Shown here in pieces: positions 1-7,840 of a stretch of DNA of 36,111 nt. Below the pieces are notes generated by a model. The model was given only the letters and a program-made list of their open reading frames with translations. It did no database searches and was not told where the DNA came from. Location: assembly GCA_947303585.1 (NCBI GenBank), contig CAMYYT010000012.1:1-36111 (forward strand), written 5' to 3'. The stretch comes from an uncultured Pseudomonadota bacterium. GTDB taxonomy: Bacteria; Pseudomonadota; Alphaproteobacteria; Rs-D84. Position 1 is the first letter of the stretch, and each line of letters starts with the position of its first letter. Both the position numbers and the translations under genes were made by a program.

Positions 1-18
1 CCATAATTAAAAGAGCAA

Positions 19-47
19 TTTACAATTTTTTATTATTTTGTTAGAAT
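19..47 (+). promoter_or_regulatory. promoter of the envC-like gene, probably leaderless
   Basis: TTTACA (19-24), a 17-bp spacer and TAGAAT (42-47). The -10 box ends 9 nt before the ATG at 57, so transcription should start at about 54-57. No Shine-Dalgarno sequence lies between, so the mRNA is probably leaderless or nearly so. This is an inference from spacing. Confidence 0.65.
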
Positions 48-56
48 CAGAAACAG

Positions 57-1139
57 ATGTTAAAAAACAAATCGATTTTTGTTGGGGTGTTGTTTGGGCT
101 TTCTGCTTCTTGCGCGTTTGCCGCCGGGGGCGAATTGGCAAAAATACAAAACCAAATAAAAAAGACAGAACAACAAAATAAACAGATTGAACAACAGTTA
201 CAAACTTCTAATAAAAATGTAGAACAAACAAAAAAGCAATTGGTCAAAGCGGCTGATCGTGTAAGCGATTTAGAAGAACAACGTTCTGCTCTTGTCAAGC
301 GCATCGCAGAACTTGATAAACAACGCGATAAAATTAACGAAGAATTGCTTCAACACAACCAAGGAATCAGCGATGCTACTTCCAGTATTTTATTTATCGC
401 ATCCAACCCCAATTTTAATGCAGAAACCATGCACGATTATGTATTAACTTCTGTTGTATTATCTGCAGCAGCAGACCAATTTGATTCCCAAATTATGTTC
501 GCTACAAAAAAATTAAATGAATTAAATGAAATACACGAACAGCGGATTATTGAAAAAGAAAAACTGGATCGCAGCGCAAAAAAATACGCTAATGAAAAAA
601 CAGAACTTGATAAACTTTTGAAAACGCGTTCTGCACAAAACGAAAAATTAAAAAATCAACAGATTGAAATTCAAAAGAAACTAAAAACATTGTCAGCCAA
701 AGCAAAAAGCATTTCTGAATTGTCCGCAGGTGTTGGTTCTTCGGAAATGTCAAGCGACGCTAAATTTTCAAAACGCAAATTAAATGTCCCTGTACGCGGT
801 AAGTTGGTTGTAAGATATGGCGAAAAAACAGCACTGGGATTAAAATCAGATGGGTGGCGCATACGCACACGCGGGGATGCTTTGGTTATGGCTCCAGCAG
901 ACGGTGTTGTAAAATTCGCCGATTCTTTCCGTGGCTTTGGCAAAGTAATAATTATGTCCCATAAAAACGGATATAATACAGTAATGACAAACATGGGCTC
1001 CATAGACGCATTGGTCGGACAAGAAGTTCTGGCAGGCGAACCAATCGGTCGTATGAACGAAAATAAACCAGAAATGTATCTAGAAGTCAGACGCGGCAAA
1101 AATTCCGTAGACCCTGCCCGCATATTCAACGAACCATAA
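57..1139 (+). CDS. envC: EnvC-like murein hydrolase activator (degenerate LytM/M23 domain)
   Basis: Periplasmic activator of cell-wall amidases during cell division, by family. The 360 residues read as a Sec signal peptide (about 1-22, ending AFA/A), two long coiled-coil stretches rich in K, E and Q (about 26-115 and 160-225), and a C-terminal LytM/M23 domain (about 240-357). The zinc ligands of active M23 peptidases are missing: the first His-containing motif reads GWRIRTRGD near residue 265, and the HxH motif is replaced by MYLEVRR near 340. That matches EnvC, whose equivalent strand reads LYFEIRR, and argues for an activator rather than an enzyme. The ATG at 57 is chosen because it starts the signal peptide; it has no ribosome binding site but a promoter immediately upstream. 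Convergent with the next gene across an A+T hairpin. Its amidase partner (AmiC type) is not in the window. Confidence 0.85.
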   Translation: MLKNKSIFVGVLFGLSASCAFAAGGELAKIQNQIKKTEQQNKQIEQQLQTSNKNVEQTKKQLVKAADRVSDLEEQRSALVKRIAELDKQRDKINEELLQHNQGISDATSSILFIASNPNFNAETMHDYVLTSVVLSAAADQFDSQIMFATKKLNELNEIHEQRIIEKEKLDRSAKKYANEKTELDKLLKTRSAQNEKLKNQQIEIQKKLKTLSAKAKSISELSAGVGSSEMSSDAKFSKRKLNVPVRGKLVVRYGEKTALGLKSDGWRIRTRGDALVMAPADGVVKFADSFRGFGKVIIMSHKNGYNTVMTNMGSIDALVGQEVLAGEPIGRMNENKPEMYLEVRRGKNSVDPARIFNEP

Positions 1140-1140
1140 T

Positions 1141-1166
1141 TTAATTAAAAAATATTTTTTGATTAA
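1141..1166. terminator. A+T-only hairpin between convergent genes
   Basis: A near-perfect inverted repeat built from TTAAT, an A run, a T run and ATTAA lies between the two convergent stop codons. It contains no G-C pairs and one G-T wobble, so it is a weak bidirectional terminator at best. Confidence 0.4.
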
Positions 1167-2134
1167 AATTCGAAACGAACACCAACAGCCAAACTGGTAT
1201 AGAACATATTTTCTGCGCCAAACCAATTTCTATGTTGTGACCCATCACTGTTTGCTATTGCCCAAGTAGTCTTTGGTACATACATCAAACGCGCACCAAA
1301 ATCAAGAAATGCATATTTATTTATACCATAAGATGCCCCCAACATCCCTAACAAAGCAATATTATTAGACGCAGGATATTTATTTGCATCTGATGGATTA
1401 TCAAAAATCAAAACCCCGTTTTCCAACGTCCCATAATTATTCAAATCACTGTCTTGCGACAAATCACCAAATATATCCGTCAATTTTACCGTTGTTTTTG
1501 ACATAGCATACCCTGCCCCAAAACCAATATATGGAACCAAAGTATTCAAAGGTTTTTCGCTTCCTTCAAAGAAATCATAAACCCCCATAACAGATATAAC
1601 ATCTGTGGTAAGCGTCGATTTAACACCGCTGCTGTAAACATGCGCAGCCATACCAGAAGTCAAACTAATATCGCCTTCAAACAACGGAATTCGGTCATAG
1701 TTTATCTCAGAAATATGATCAAAGCCAGCCTGTAAACGCCAATTAGGATGATAAGGTAATGTAAAACCAACATATGCCCCCGCTGTAAAAGTCACCTTGG
1801 AAAGATTTTCTGCAACAGGTAATTCAGAAATATCACCAACACCAACATAAGTATATTCTGCCTGTTGTGCAGGATTCAAACTGTCATACGCGGTTCCAGA
1901 AATCACAACATCAGTATCATTCTGCATAAAATAATCTGCTTGAACACTGCCCATTTCGTTTTTTATTTTGGCATTCACAAAACTGATACCACCATACCCA
2001 CCAATCACGAAACGCGTTCCATCATTATCTTGATAACCATCATCTACATAATAGCCGTCATATTGCCAACCTGCGAACGCAGGCGCGACACACAACATTG
2101 CTAACATTGAAAACAAAGATTTTTTTAATTTCAT
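1163..2134 (-). CDS. outer-membrane beta-barrel protein
   Basis: A 323-residue protein with a Sec signal peptide (MKLKKSLFSMLAMLCVAPAFA, residues 1-21), then alternating short amphipathic strands with aromatic ends and Gly/Asn/Asp turns. The C-terminus is VGVRFEF; a final Phe is the usual BAM recognition signal. It looks like the OmpA-like/opacity-type small barrels with outer loops (for example around residues 60-100 and 225-265). No porin subfamily or peptidoglycan-binding domain is visible. A longer reading frame exists upstream, but its first 21 codons are a poly-Phe/Leu run that overlaps the terminator and promoter; the ATG at 2134 is taken because it begins a normal signal peptide. It is transcribed alone from an extended -10 box just upstream. 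Confidence 0.8.
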   Translation of the reverse strand: MKLKKSLFSMLAMLCVAPAFAGWQYDGYYVDDGYQDNDGTRFVIGGYGGISFVNAKIKNEMGSVQADYFMQNDTDVVISGTAYDSLNPAQQAEYTYVGVGDISELPVAENLSKVTFTAGAYVGFTLPYHPNWRLQAGFDHISEINYDRIPLFEGDISLTSGMAAHVYSSGVKSTLTTDVISVMGVYDFFEGSEKPLNTLVPYIGFGAGYAMSKTTVKLTDIFGDLSQDSDLNNYGTLENGVLIFDNPSDANKYPASNNIALLGMLGASYGINKYAFLDFGARLMYVPKTTWAIANSDGSQHRNWFGAENMFYTSLAVGVRFEF

Positions 2135-2143
2135 AACAAGGCA

Positions 2144-2152
2144 ATTATAACA
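2144..2152 (-). promoter_or_regulatory. extended -10 promoter of the beta-barrel gene, near-leaderless
   Basis: TGTTATAAT (extended -10, TG-n-TATAAT) with the hexamer at 2149-2144, 9 nt before the ATG at 2134. No clear -35 box; the upstream DNA is T-rich. There is no Shine-Dalgarno sequence in the remaining 9 nt, so a leaderless or near-leaderless transcript is inferred. Confidence 0.6.
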
Positions 2153-2178
2153 CAAAAATAAAAATAAAAAAAGAAATA

Positions 2179-2200
2179 AAAATGCCCAAACGGGCATTTT
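2179..2200 (-). terminator. terminator of the YgiW-like gene
   Basis: Stem AAAATGCCC / GGGCATTTT with loop AAAC or its complement, followed on the minus strand by a long T-rich tract. It abuts the stop codon of the gene upstream. Confidence 0.85.
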
Positions 2201-2553
2201 TATTTTACAACAGAACTTACATCTATTTCAGTGTAATTATCACCCTTGTCTACATTTCCATACACTGTCACCATATCATCAACTAATACCGTGTTTCCAT
2301 TCCAATCTGATTCATCGATTTCCATCATAATAGTCCCAGAACTATCTTCGAATACAAAAATATTATCTCCCATATTTCTTGTTATACGACCACGCATAAC
2401 AACAGGAGTATCATCTGGCAAAGACATAACTTCTGTCACAGACCAAACAGCCGGTTGATTATTCATATTGTTGTTCATCATTTTACCTGGACCCGCAAAA
2501 GCACCACAAACTGGCATCAAAGCAACCAGTGTCAAAACAGATACTTTTTTCAT
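2200..2553 (-). CDS. YgiW/YdeI-family periplasmic OB-fold (BOF) protein
   Basis: A 117-residue protein with a Sec signal peptide (MKKVSVLTLVALMPVCGAFA, 1-20) and one small OB-fold domain (about 35-117). The family signature is visible: a start of the VWSVTEVMSLPDDTPVVMRG type, then GRITRNMGDNIFVFEDSSG, then MMEIDESDW and VTVYGNVDKG. Enterobacterial relatives (YgiW, YdeI) are linked to stress and antimicrobial-peptide tolerance, but the molecular role is not settled. The start has a clear ribosome binding site (AAAGGAG, 7 nt upstream). It is a single-gene unit with its own extended -10 promoter and a strong terminator. Confidence 0.8.
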   Translation of the reverse strand: MKKVSVLTLVALMPVCGAFAGPGKMMNNNMNNQPAVWSVTEVMSLPDDTPVVMRGRITRNMGDNIFVFEDSSGTIMMEIDESDWNGNTVLVDDMVTVYGNVDKGDNYTEIDVSSVVK

Positions 2554-2647
2554 AAGATTTCTCCTTTATTGCTTTGTTTCCCAATTCATTACAAGCACAA
2601 AGCTTGTCACCCAAAGCATTAAGCCACGAGTGTTTTTCCATAACAAC

Positions 2648-2656
2648 AGTATATCA
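2648..2656 (-). promoter_or_regulatory. extended -10 promoter of the YgiW-like gene
   Basis: TGATATACT, with the -10 hexamer at 2653-2648. The predicted start near 2641 gives an untranslated leader of about 88 nt that contains a hairpin (ACAAGC/GCTTGT, about 2592-2608). No convincing -35 box. Confidence 0.5.
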
Positions 2657-2691
2657 AAAAAACACACAAAAATAACTAGGAACAAATTGAA

Positions 2692-2711
2692 AACCGCCCA
2701 TTTGGGCGGTT
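2692..2711 (-). terminator. terminator of the 7364-2716 operon
   Basis: Eight-base stem AACCGCCC / GGGCGGTT with a 4-nt loop, followed on the minus strand by TTCAATTTG. The T tract is modest. The stem is the same as that of the terminator after rplQ. Confidence 0.7.
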
Positions 2712-2715
2712 CTGA

Positions 2716-5229
2716 TTACATCGGAATATCTTCACATTTTTCCGTAACATCAACATTACAATTTTGCTTTTTAACCTTGGTTCCACGAACAACTAATTTA
2801 TCACAGTTTTCTGCCGATGTAGAAGTACACACATGACAAATTCTGTCTGTTCTGTTAAACACCGCAGTAACTTCTTTCTTGGCGCCTTCCATATTTATAC
2901 TTGTTTTTACTTTTGCACCGCCAGTTGCAACCATTGGCATATAACCTGTAAACTTATTATCAGCCGAAGTAGAAATATCATTTATAGTAGTCGAATATTT
3001 TCCACCGCTTGTCAAAGTCTTTAAATCCAATCCTGTTCCAACATCATACGCAATCGCATACGGAACATTAAGTGGCGTTTGAATACCATCATCCAAACCC
3101 AATCCGCCACCTGTTGGTATCATTTGACACATATATTGTGCAATATCAGCTGACGCCTCTTTTGTCGCTTGCGCAATAGATTCCGTTAATTTTTTATTAT
3201 AATTATCTTGGGCTTTGCGCAAAGCAGACATTGCTATCGCAACACGATATTGATTTAATAAATTCGGGAATCGTGCAACTGTAGTATTATTTTGACTGCC
3301 CTTCCCATTAATTTGAGATAAATCACGACCATTAATACAATATTGAATTTGTTGGTCAGATTCAATCAAAGAAATAGTTCTGTTAATTGTTCCCGCAATA
3401 TTATTCAATTCTTCTTCAATAGAAGATATAACACCTTCGGCATCTGGAATTGCATCCCTTCCAGAATTATTTGCTTTGACCTGTTCTATATAATCAGCAA
3501 CCCCTATTTCCCCAGGCGCCAATATTTTACCGCTATCTTTTACTGTGCGCATTGCATCGCCCATCTTAATAGAACCAAACGAAATCATACCTGTCACACG
3601 ATATGTTGTCCCAACTTTCTGAGATTTCAAAGAATTAGTTCCAACATATTCGTCCGCAGCAAACGCATTACAATCAGTTGTAGACCCACAAAGTTCAACC
3701 ATTTTTTGTTCTGCCAATTTCTGACAATTTTCCAAAGCTTTGTTATCAACATTCAAATACAATCCCATCAACATAGAGTCTAAATCAGACATCTTAAAAT
3801 CAGGATTTGCTTGTTTACACACAACCAATTTATCAATTGGACAAATATCATGGATATAATCAAAATCCATACCAATACAATTCACAAAATCTGGTCCACA
3901 TCTGTCTTCGGATGTGAAACATTCCTTGACTTCTGCTGTACATGCATCTACGCGCATAGCCGCCAATTTAGAAACAACATAATCCCAAATCTGTGGTTCC
4001 ATTCTTTCACATGGGTCTATTTGCACTTTGCAGAAAGAACGCGCCATATCTGGACGAGCCAAACACGCATCCATTGTCGCAGTTCCTTTGCCAGCTATAT
4101 CGTCTTTGCACGCCTTTTGAATACAATTCGAAATATCAGACAAACAAGATTGTCTTTTCTGAGATTCTATGTTAGTTTCTGCCAAACGAATCGTCGGGGC
4201 AGCTTCGCGTAAAAAATCGTTCCACACATATTGGCGCACAGACACACATTTATCCAACACGCTTTCACAAATAAACCTTTTGGATTCCAAAATTTCCATA
4301 GTCGAAGCAGTAATATCATAAGTGTTAATCTTTTTAGCCTTGGTTCCTTTGACACTTAACGCTTCATTATTTTGCATATTTTCAGACGCAATTGTGAACA
4401 CACACTTTGACCAATCAGCCCCACAAGCATCGGCGCCCATCATACATTTTTTATATTGAACCATACAATCGCCACGACCATATTGGTCTGTTTCATCTAA
4501 TCTATCTTTTAACGCACCACGCACAGCTGATTTTGCCTTGGCCAACGCGGATTCTGCTTCTTGCTTTTTCTGTGCAATGCTATTAGCCAGCCCTTTGCAA
4601 TCAGAAACAATCTGACGAGAATACATTTGGGTCAACAAAGTCATATCTTTATTACAAGATTCCGGCATCTGTTGTTTACACAAATCATGCGCAGCAACAT
4701 ATAAACTGCGCCCAACTTTGTCAGATAAATCAATATCATCCCATTCAATTTCTTCTTCTTCTTCATCTTGATCAAAAATAGAACCATATGATTTCACAGC
4801 AGTTTGCTTTGTATCATCAAGACCGACCACAGAACCATCTTCATTATAAATTCTTTTCCCATCATTAAACACAATATCCGCTTTGGCGCCAGCTTGAATT
4901 CTTTCAACTTCTACCGTGCTTATACGCTCTGCTTCAGCCAAGATTTTTTTAATAGATTCCAATTGTTCATCATACTTAGCCGCTTCGTCGCTGCACATAC
5001 AAGTTCCACCATTTTCATTGTCAGCGATACAAAATTGATCCATACACCCATAATACTTTTCATAACATTCTTCGTCATAAATACCTTTGGCTTCAACCTT
5101 GGCACGAACTTTGGTTCCTGCCTGCAAAGCAGATTGTTTTTTAGTCTTTGTTGCAGCAAAAGAATCACCCCAGCCCACAACCAAAGCTAGCGCTCCCAAA
5201 AACAAACCAAACTTCAACACTTTTTTCAT
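2716..5229 (-). CDS. giant Cys-rich secreted protein, family member 1 (function unknown)
   Basis: An 837-residue exported protein with a Sec signal peptide (1-25). I do not recognise a named family; it is one of six related proteins in this window. The N-terminal Cys box has C55, C62-M-D, C67, C77 and C79. An acidic linker (a DEEEEEIEWDD stretch) follows near 160. Two tetra-Cys modules have exact seven-residue spacing: C255/262/269/276 and C430/437/444/451. A shorter module is C362/369/374. Ten C-x6-C pairs can be counted overall. Later come QYCINGR (near 630), a long helix, C798-H-V-C801 and the C-terminal CEDIPM. The ATG at 5229 starts the signal peptide and has GGGAGAG upstream; a longer frame to 5247 is unlikely. 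It lies 23 bp downstream of member 2, so the two form an operon. Confidence 0.85.
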   Translation of the reverse strand: MKKVLKFGLFLGALALVVGWGDSFAATKTKKQSALQAGTKVRAKVEAKGIYDEECYEKYYGCMDQFCIADNENGGTCMCSDEAAKYDEQLESIKKILAEAERISTVEVERIQAGAKADIVFNDGKRIYNEDGSVVGLDDTKQTAVKSYGSIFDQDEEEEEIEWDDIDLSDKVGRSLYVAAHDLCKQQMPESCNKDMTLLTQMYSRQIVSDCKGLANSIAQKKQEAESALAKAKSAVRGALKDRLDETDQYGRGDCMVQYKKCMMGADACGADWSKCVFTIASENMQNNEALSVKGTKAKKINTYDITASTMEILESKRFICESVLDKCVSVRQYVWNDFLREAAPTIRLAETNIESQKRQSCLSDISNCIQKACKDDIAGKGTATMDACLARPDMARSFCKVQIDPCERMEPQIWDYVVSKLAAMRVDACTAEVKECFTSEDRCGPDFVNCIGMDFDYIHDICPIDKLVVCKQANPDFKMSDLDSMLMGLYLNVDNKALENCQKLAEQKMVELCGSTTDCNAFAADEYVGTNSLKSQKVGTTYRVTGMISFGSIKMGDAMRTVKDSGKILAPGEIGVADYIEQVKANNSGRDAIPDAEGVISSIEEELNNIAGTINRTISLIESDQQIQYCINGRDLSQINGKGSQNNTTVARFPNLLNQYRVAIAMSALRKAQDNYNKKLTESIAQATKEASADIAQYMCQMIPTGGGLGLDDGIQTPLNVPYAIAYDVGTGLDLKTLTSGGKYSTTINDISTSADNKFTGYMPMVATGGAKVKTSINMEGAKKEVTAVFNRTDRICHVCTSTSAENCDKLVVRGTKVKKQNCNVDVTEKCEDIPM

Positions 5230-5252
5230 AGGCTCTCTCCCATACAAAAATT

Positions 5253-7364
5253 TTAATAATTTATGTCTTCACAAGCTTCTATTTCTTGACAGAATTCTTT
5301 TTTACCGCCGGACACACCACCCAATACACCCGCGCCAACAGCACCAACCAAACCCCCAATCGCGGTTCCCCAACCTGCATTTATCATCGTTCCAGCAGAC
5401 GCCCCAGCGGACAAACCACCAGCCCCAGCTTTCAACGCGGAAGCAGCTTTGGATTCGCCACCTTCTTCACAAACCTGTTGAACACGACAAACATGACAAT
5501 TACGCACACTTGGTTCAAAAGAAACGCTTTTGATATAGCTGTAATTTGTTTTTGATTTCTGCGGTGTTTCTGGTTTATAAGTATTCAAACAATTCTTTTT
5601 TGCTTCTTCCAATTTTTGCACACGACTTAATTCTGCAATCTTAGATTCCATTTCACGAACATTGCGCGCTTCGGCAGATTTCAAGGCTAACATCTTAGCT
5701 GTTCCGAACACACTGTCCCCCAAAGAAGTTTTACCTTTGACTTTCTTTGTTGAATCTCCGCTTTGCGAATCGATACACGCAGCAACCGTTTTATCTTTTT
5801 CAAACTGTTTAAAGAATTCGTCCACAGATGCATTAGAATCAGCAACAACCTTTGCTTTCAAAGCGCTCATTTCTTCTTCTGTTTCAGGAATCTCTGTAAA
5901 TGAAGTTGCAGACGAAACTATCGACAAACAAGCCATATCAGTCCCACAAACTTTACCCAACTCATTAGCAAAATAATTTATACACCCCTGCAACATTTGG
6001 TAATCCATTTGCAAAATAGCAGATTGAACAATTACATCAAATTGTTGCGCAGACTTACATGACGGGAACATATTCTGTGGACACAAAGCCGCAATTTCAT
6101 AAGGCTTTTTACCAACACATTCAGCCTTGGTAAAATCAACACCACATTTATCTTGCAAACATTTATCAACATCATTTTCACAGAACTTTGTTCTTAAAAA
6201 TCCCAGTTTATCATTTATAACAGATTGAAAACCGGGTATTATTTCTTCGCATTCTGTTATAATCGGACAAATTCCCGCCGCAACATTAACATCTGTCAAA
6301 CATTCAGCATTTGTTGTCGTAGAACAACTTTCTTCCAAACAATTCTGCACCTTGGCCAAACATGTTCCACGTCTGTTTGTATCAGCATATTTTGCCGCAT
6401 CTTCCAGAATCTTCGTTGATTCCGCCGCCCAATCTTTTTCGACATCTTGGCGTACTGCCATACATTGATCCAAAATATTTTCACACGCATTAGCACGACG
6501 TTTTAATAAATCAGCATCTAAACAGTTTTCAAAATTTACACCACACCCACCCTTGTCCACAACACAAGAACGATACGCCAACAAACATTCGCCACGATTG
6601 AATTTATTTGTTGTGTCTAACATTTCAAGACGCGCTTTACGCACCGCAGATTCAGCAATACGTTTATTAGATTCTGCATTAGCTTTCTGCTCTTTTAAAT
6701 ACGCATCATAATTTTTACAATCTTGGGTTATCATACGCGAATAAAGCATCGATTCCATTTCAGCCTTGTCCCCACAAGCTTTTAATTCATCCGCACAATA
6801 TTTTACAGCCGATTCATACAATTCATCGCCCAACATTACGTCTTCACCAACATCCAGTTCTTCATCTTCCGCTTCGACATTAGCTAGCCAAGACATAAAA
6901 TCTACCCCAGAAACTTTTGTACTTGTATTATTATCAGCAAAAACCAAGTTTGCCTTAGCTCCCAATTTTTCACGTTCAACACCATCTGTAAATAATTTAT
7001 CTGCTTCTTCTTGAATTTTAAGAACTGCATTTATTTTTGCTTTGGCGCCTTCAATATTATCAGAACACGCACAACGTTCACCCTGGCTTTCTTCTAACAA
7101 ACAGAAACTATCCATACATTCACGATAAGCCTGACGACAATCGCCACCTTGTTTCACAGACGATTCGTTTTCACTTTCTTGCGTATTATCTGTATTCACA
7201 GTCTGAGCAGCAGCTTTTTGAACATCTGCCGCAGTAACAACAGTCCGAGATTCCGTTTGCGAACCCCGCTTTACACCAACACGCGCAGCAGAATCCGAAC
7301 GCCCCGCAGCAAATGCCACACTGGACACAATTAAAACCAAAGGCAAAAATTTTATCATTTTCAT
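5253..7364 (-). CDS. giant Cys-rich secreted protein, family member 2 (function unknown)
   Basis: A 703-residue exported protein with signal peptide 1-19 (ending AFA/A) and a low-complexity region (20-72) before the Cys box C76, C83-M-D, C88, C98, C100. The tetra-Cys module is C260/267/274/281; a second, looser copy (C-x6-C-x4-C-x8-C) follows near 400. C623-H-V-C626 begins the C-terminal knuckle. Unlike member 1 it ends with a Gly/Ala-rich hydrophobic stretch (about 645-687, GWGTAIGGLVGAVGAGVLGG) of glycine-zipper type, then FCQEIEACEDINY. This stretch could insert into a membrane or oligomerise. First gene of a two-gene operon: promoter at 7391-7419, ribosome binding site TAGGAAAG, start ATG at 7364. 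Function unknown. Confidence 0.85.
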   Translation of the reverse strand: MKMIKFLPLVLIVSSVAFAAGRSDSAARVGVKRGSQTESRTVVTAADVQKAAAQTVNTDNTQESENESSVKQGGDCRQAYRECMDSFCLLEESQGERCACSDNIEGAKAKINAVLKIQEEADKLFTDGVEREKLGAKANLVFADNNTSTKVSGVDFMSWLANVEAEDEELDVGEDVMLGDELYESAVKYCADELKACGDKAEMESMLYSRMITQDCKNYDAYLKEQKANAESNKRIAESAVRKARLEMLDTTNKFNRGECLLAYRSCVVDKGGCGVNFENCLDADLLKRRANACENILDQCMAVRQDVEKDWAAESTKILEDAAKYADTNRRGTCLAKVQNCLEESCSTTTNAECLTDVNVAAGICPIITECEEIIPGFQSVINDKLGFLRTKFCENDVDKCLQDKCGVDFTKAECVGKKPYEIAALCPQNMFPSCKSAQQFDVIVQSAILQMDYQMLQGCINYFANELGKVCGTDMACLSIVSSATSFTEIPETEEEMSALKAKVVADSNASVDEFFKQFEKDKTVAACIDSQSGDSTKKVKGKTSLGDSVFGTAKMLALKSAEARNVREMESKIAELSRVQKLEEAKKNCLNTYKPETPQKSKTNYSYIKSVSFEPSVRNCHVCRVQQVCEEGGESKAASALKAGAGGLSAGASAGTMINAGWGTAIGGLVGAVGAGVLGGVSGGKKEFCQEIEACEDINY

Positions 7365-7390
7365 AAGATGCTTTCCTACATTATTGTTTT

Positions 7391-7419
7391 ATTTTATCAA
7401 AAAAACCATCTTCATGCAA
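7391..7419 (-). promoter_or_regulatory. promoter of the member 2 - member 1 operon
   Basis: TTGCAT (7419-7414), a 17-bp spacer and TAAAAT (7396-7391), in the context TTGATAAAAT. The predicted start is about 20 nt before the ATG, leaving room for the TAGGAAAG ribosome binding site. It is back to back with the infA promoter. Confidence 0.65.
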
Positions 7420-7434
7420 GCAGATAAAAACTTC

Positions 7435-7463
7435 TTGCTTTTTATTTCTTTGGCTTTTATCAT
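7435..7463 (+). promoter_or_regulatory. promoter of infA
   Basis: TTGCTT (7435-7440), 17-bp spacer, TATCAT (7458-7463). The predicted start is about 20 nt before the infA ATG, upstream of the AAGG ribosome binding site. Confidence 0.55.
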
Positions 7464-7491
7464 TAAAAGAACAAAAACTAAGGTTTAATTT

Positions 7492-7743
7492 ATGGCTAAA
7501 GATGATGTAATTGTTTTTTCTGGCACGGTTGAAGAAAGACTGCCAAATACTATGTTTCGTGTTCGTCTTGAAAACGGGCATATGATATTGGCTACTGTGT
7601 GTGGCAAAATGCGCAAAGCGCGCATCTGGGTTAATGTGGGCGAAAAGGTTCATGTTGAAATGACACCTTATGATTTAGACAAAGGGCGCATCACATTTGT
7701 AGAACGCACACACAGTTCTTCAGAGAACACACAAAATCATTAA
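7492..7743 (+). CDS. infA: translation initiation factor IF-1
   Basis: An 83-residue S1/OB-fold protein that binds the ribosomal A site during initiation. The core reads as canonical IF-1: [19 protein letters not shown], then F-R-V-L-E-N-G-H, then [20 protein letters not shown] and [12 protein letters not shown]. Bacterial IF-1 is usually about 72 residues; here a short polar tail ([11 protein letters not shown]) is added, a little longer than usual. The ribosome binding site AAGG lies 8 nt upstream. It is a single-gene unit with its own promoter and terminator, flanked on both sides by genes of the giant Cys-rich family. Confidence 0.95.
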   Translation: MAKDDVIVFSGTVEERLPNTMFRVRLENGHMILATVCGKMRKARIWVNVGEKVHVEMTPYDLDKGRITFVERTHSSSENTQNH

Positions 7744-7746
7744 AAG

Positions 7747-7768
7747 AAACCACATTCGTGGTTTTTTT
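7747..7768 (+). terminator. terminator of infA
   Basis: Stem AAACCAC / GTGGTTT (7747-7753 with 7758-7764), 4-nt loop ATTC, followed by a T run. It begins 4 nt after the stop codon. Confidence 0.9.
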
Positions 7769-7793
7769 ATTTTAATTTTTTTACAAAATACCC

Positions 7794-7823
7794 TTGCTTA
7801 AAATATGTGATTTTTGTTATTAT
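7794..7823 (+). promoter_or_regulatory. promoter of family member 3
   Basis: TTGCTT (7794-7799), 18-bp spacer, TATTAT (7818-7823). The predicted start near 7830 leaves about 11 nt of leader that contains the GTAAGGGA ribosome binding site. Confidence 0.5.
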
Positions 7824-7840
7824 TATTAAAAAGTAAGGGA

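Noticed and set aside
57..1139. Active M23 metallopeptidase
   Set aside because: The His and Asp ligands of the first motif and the HxH motif are missing, so an EnvC-like activator is the better call.
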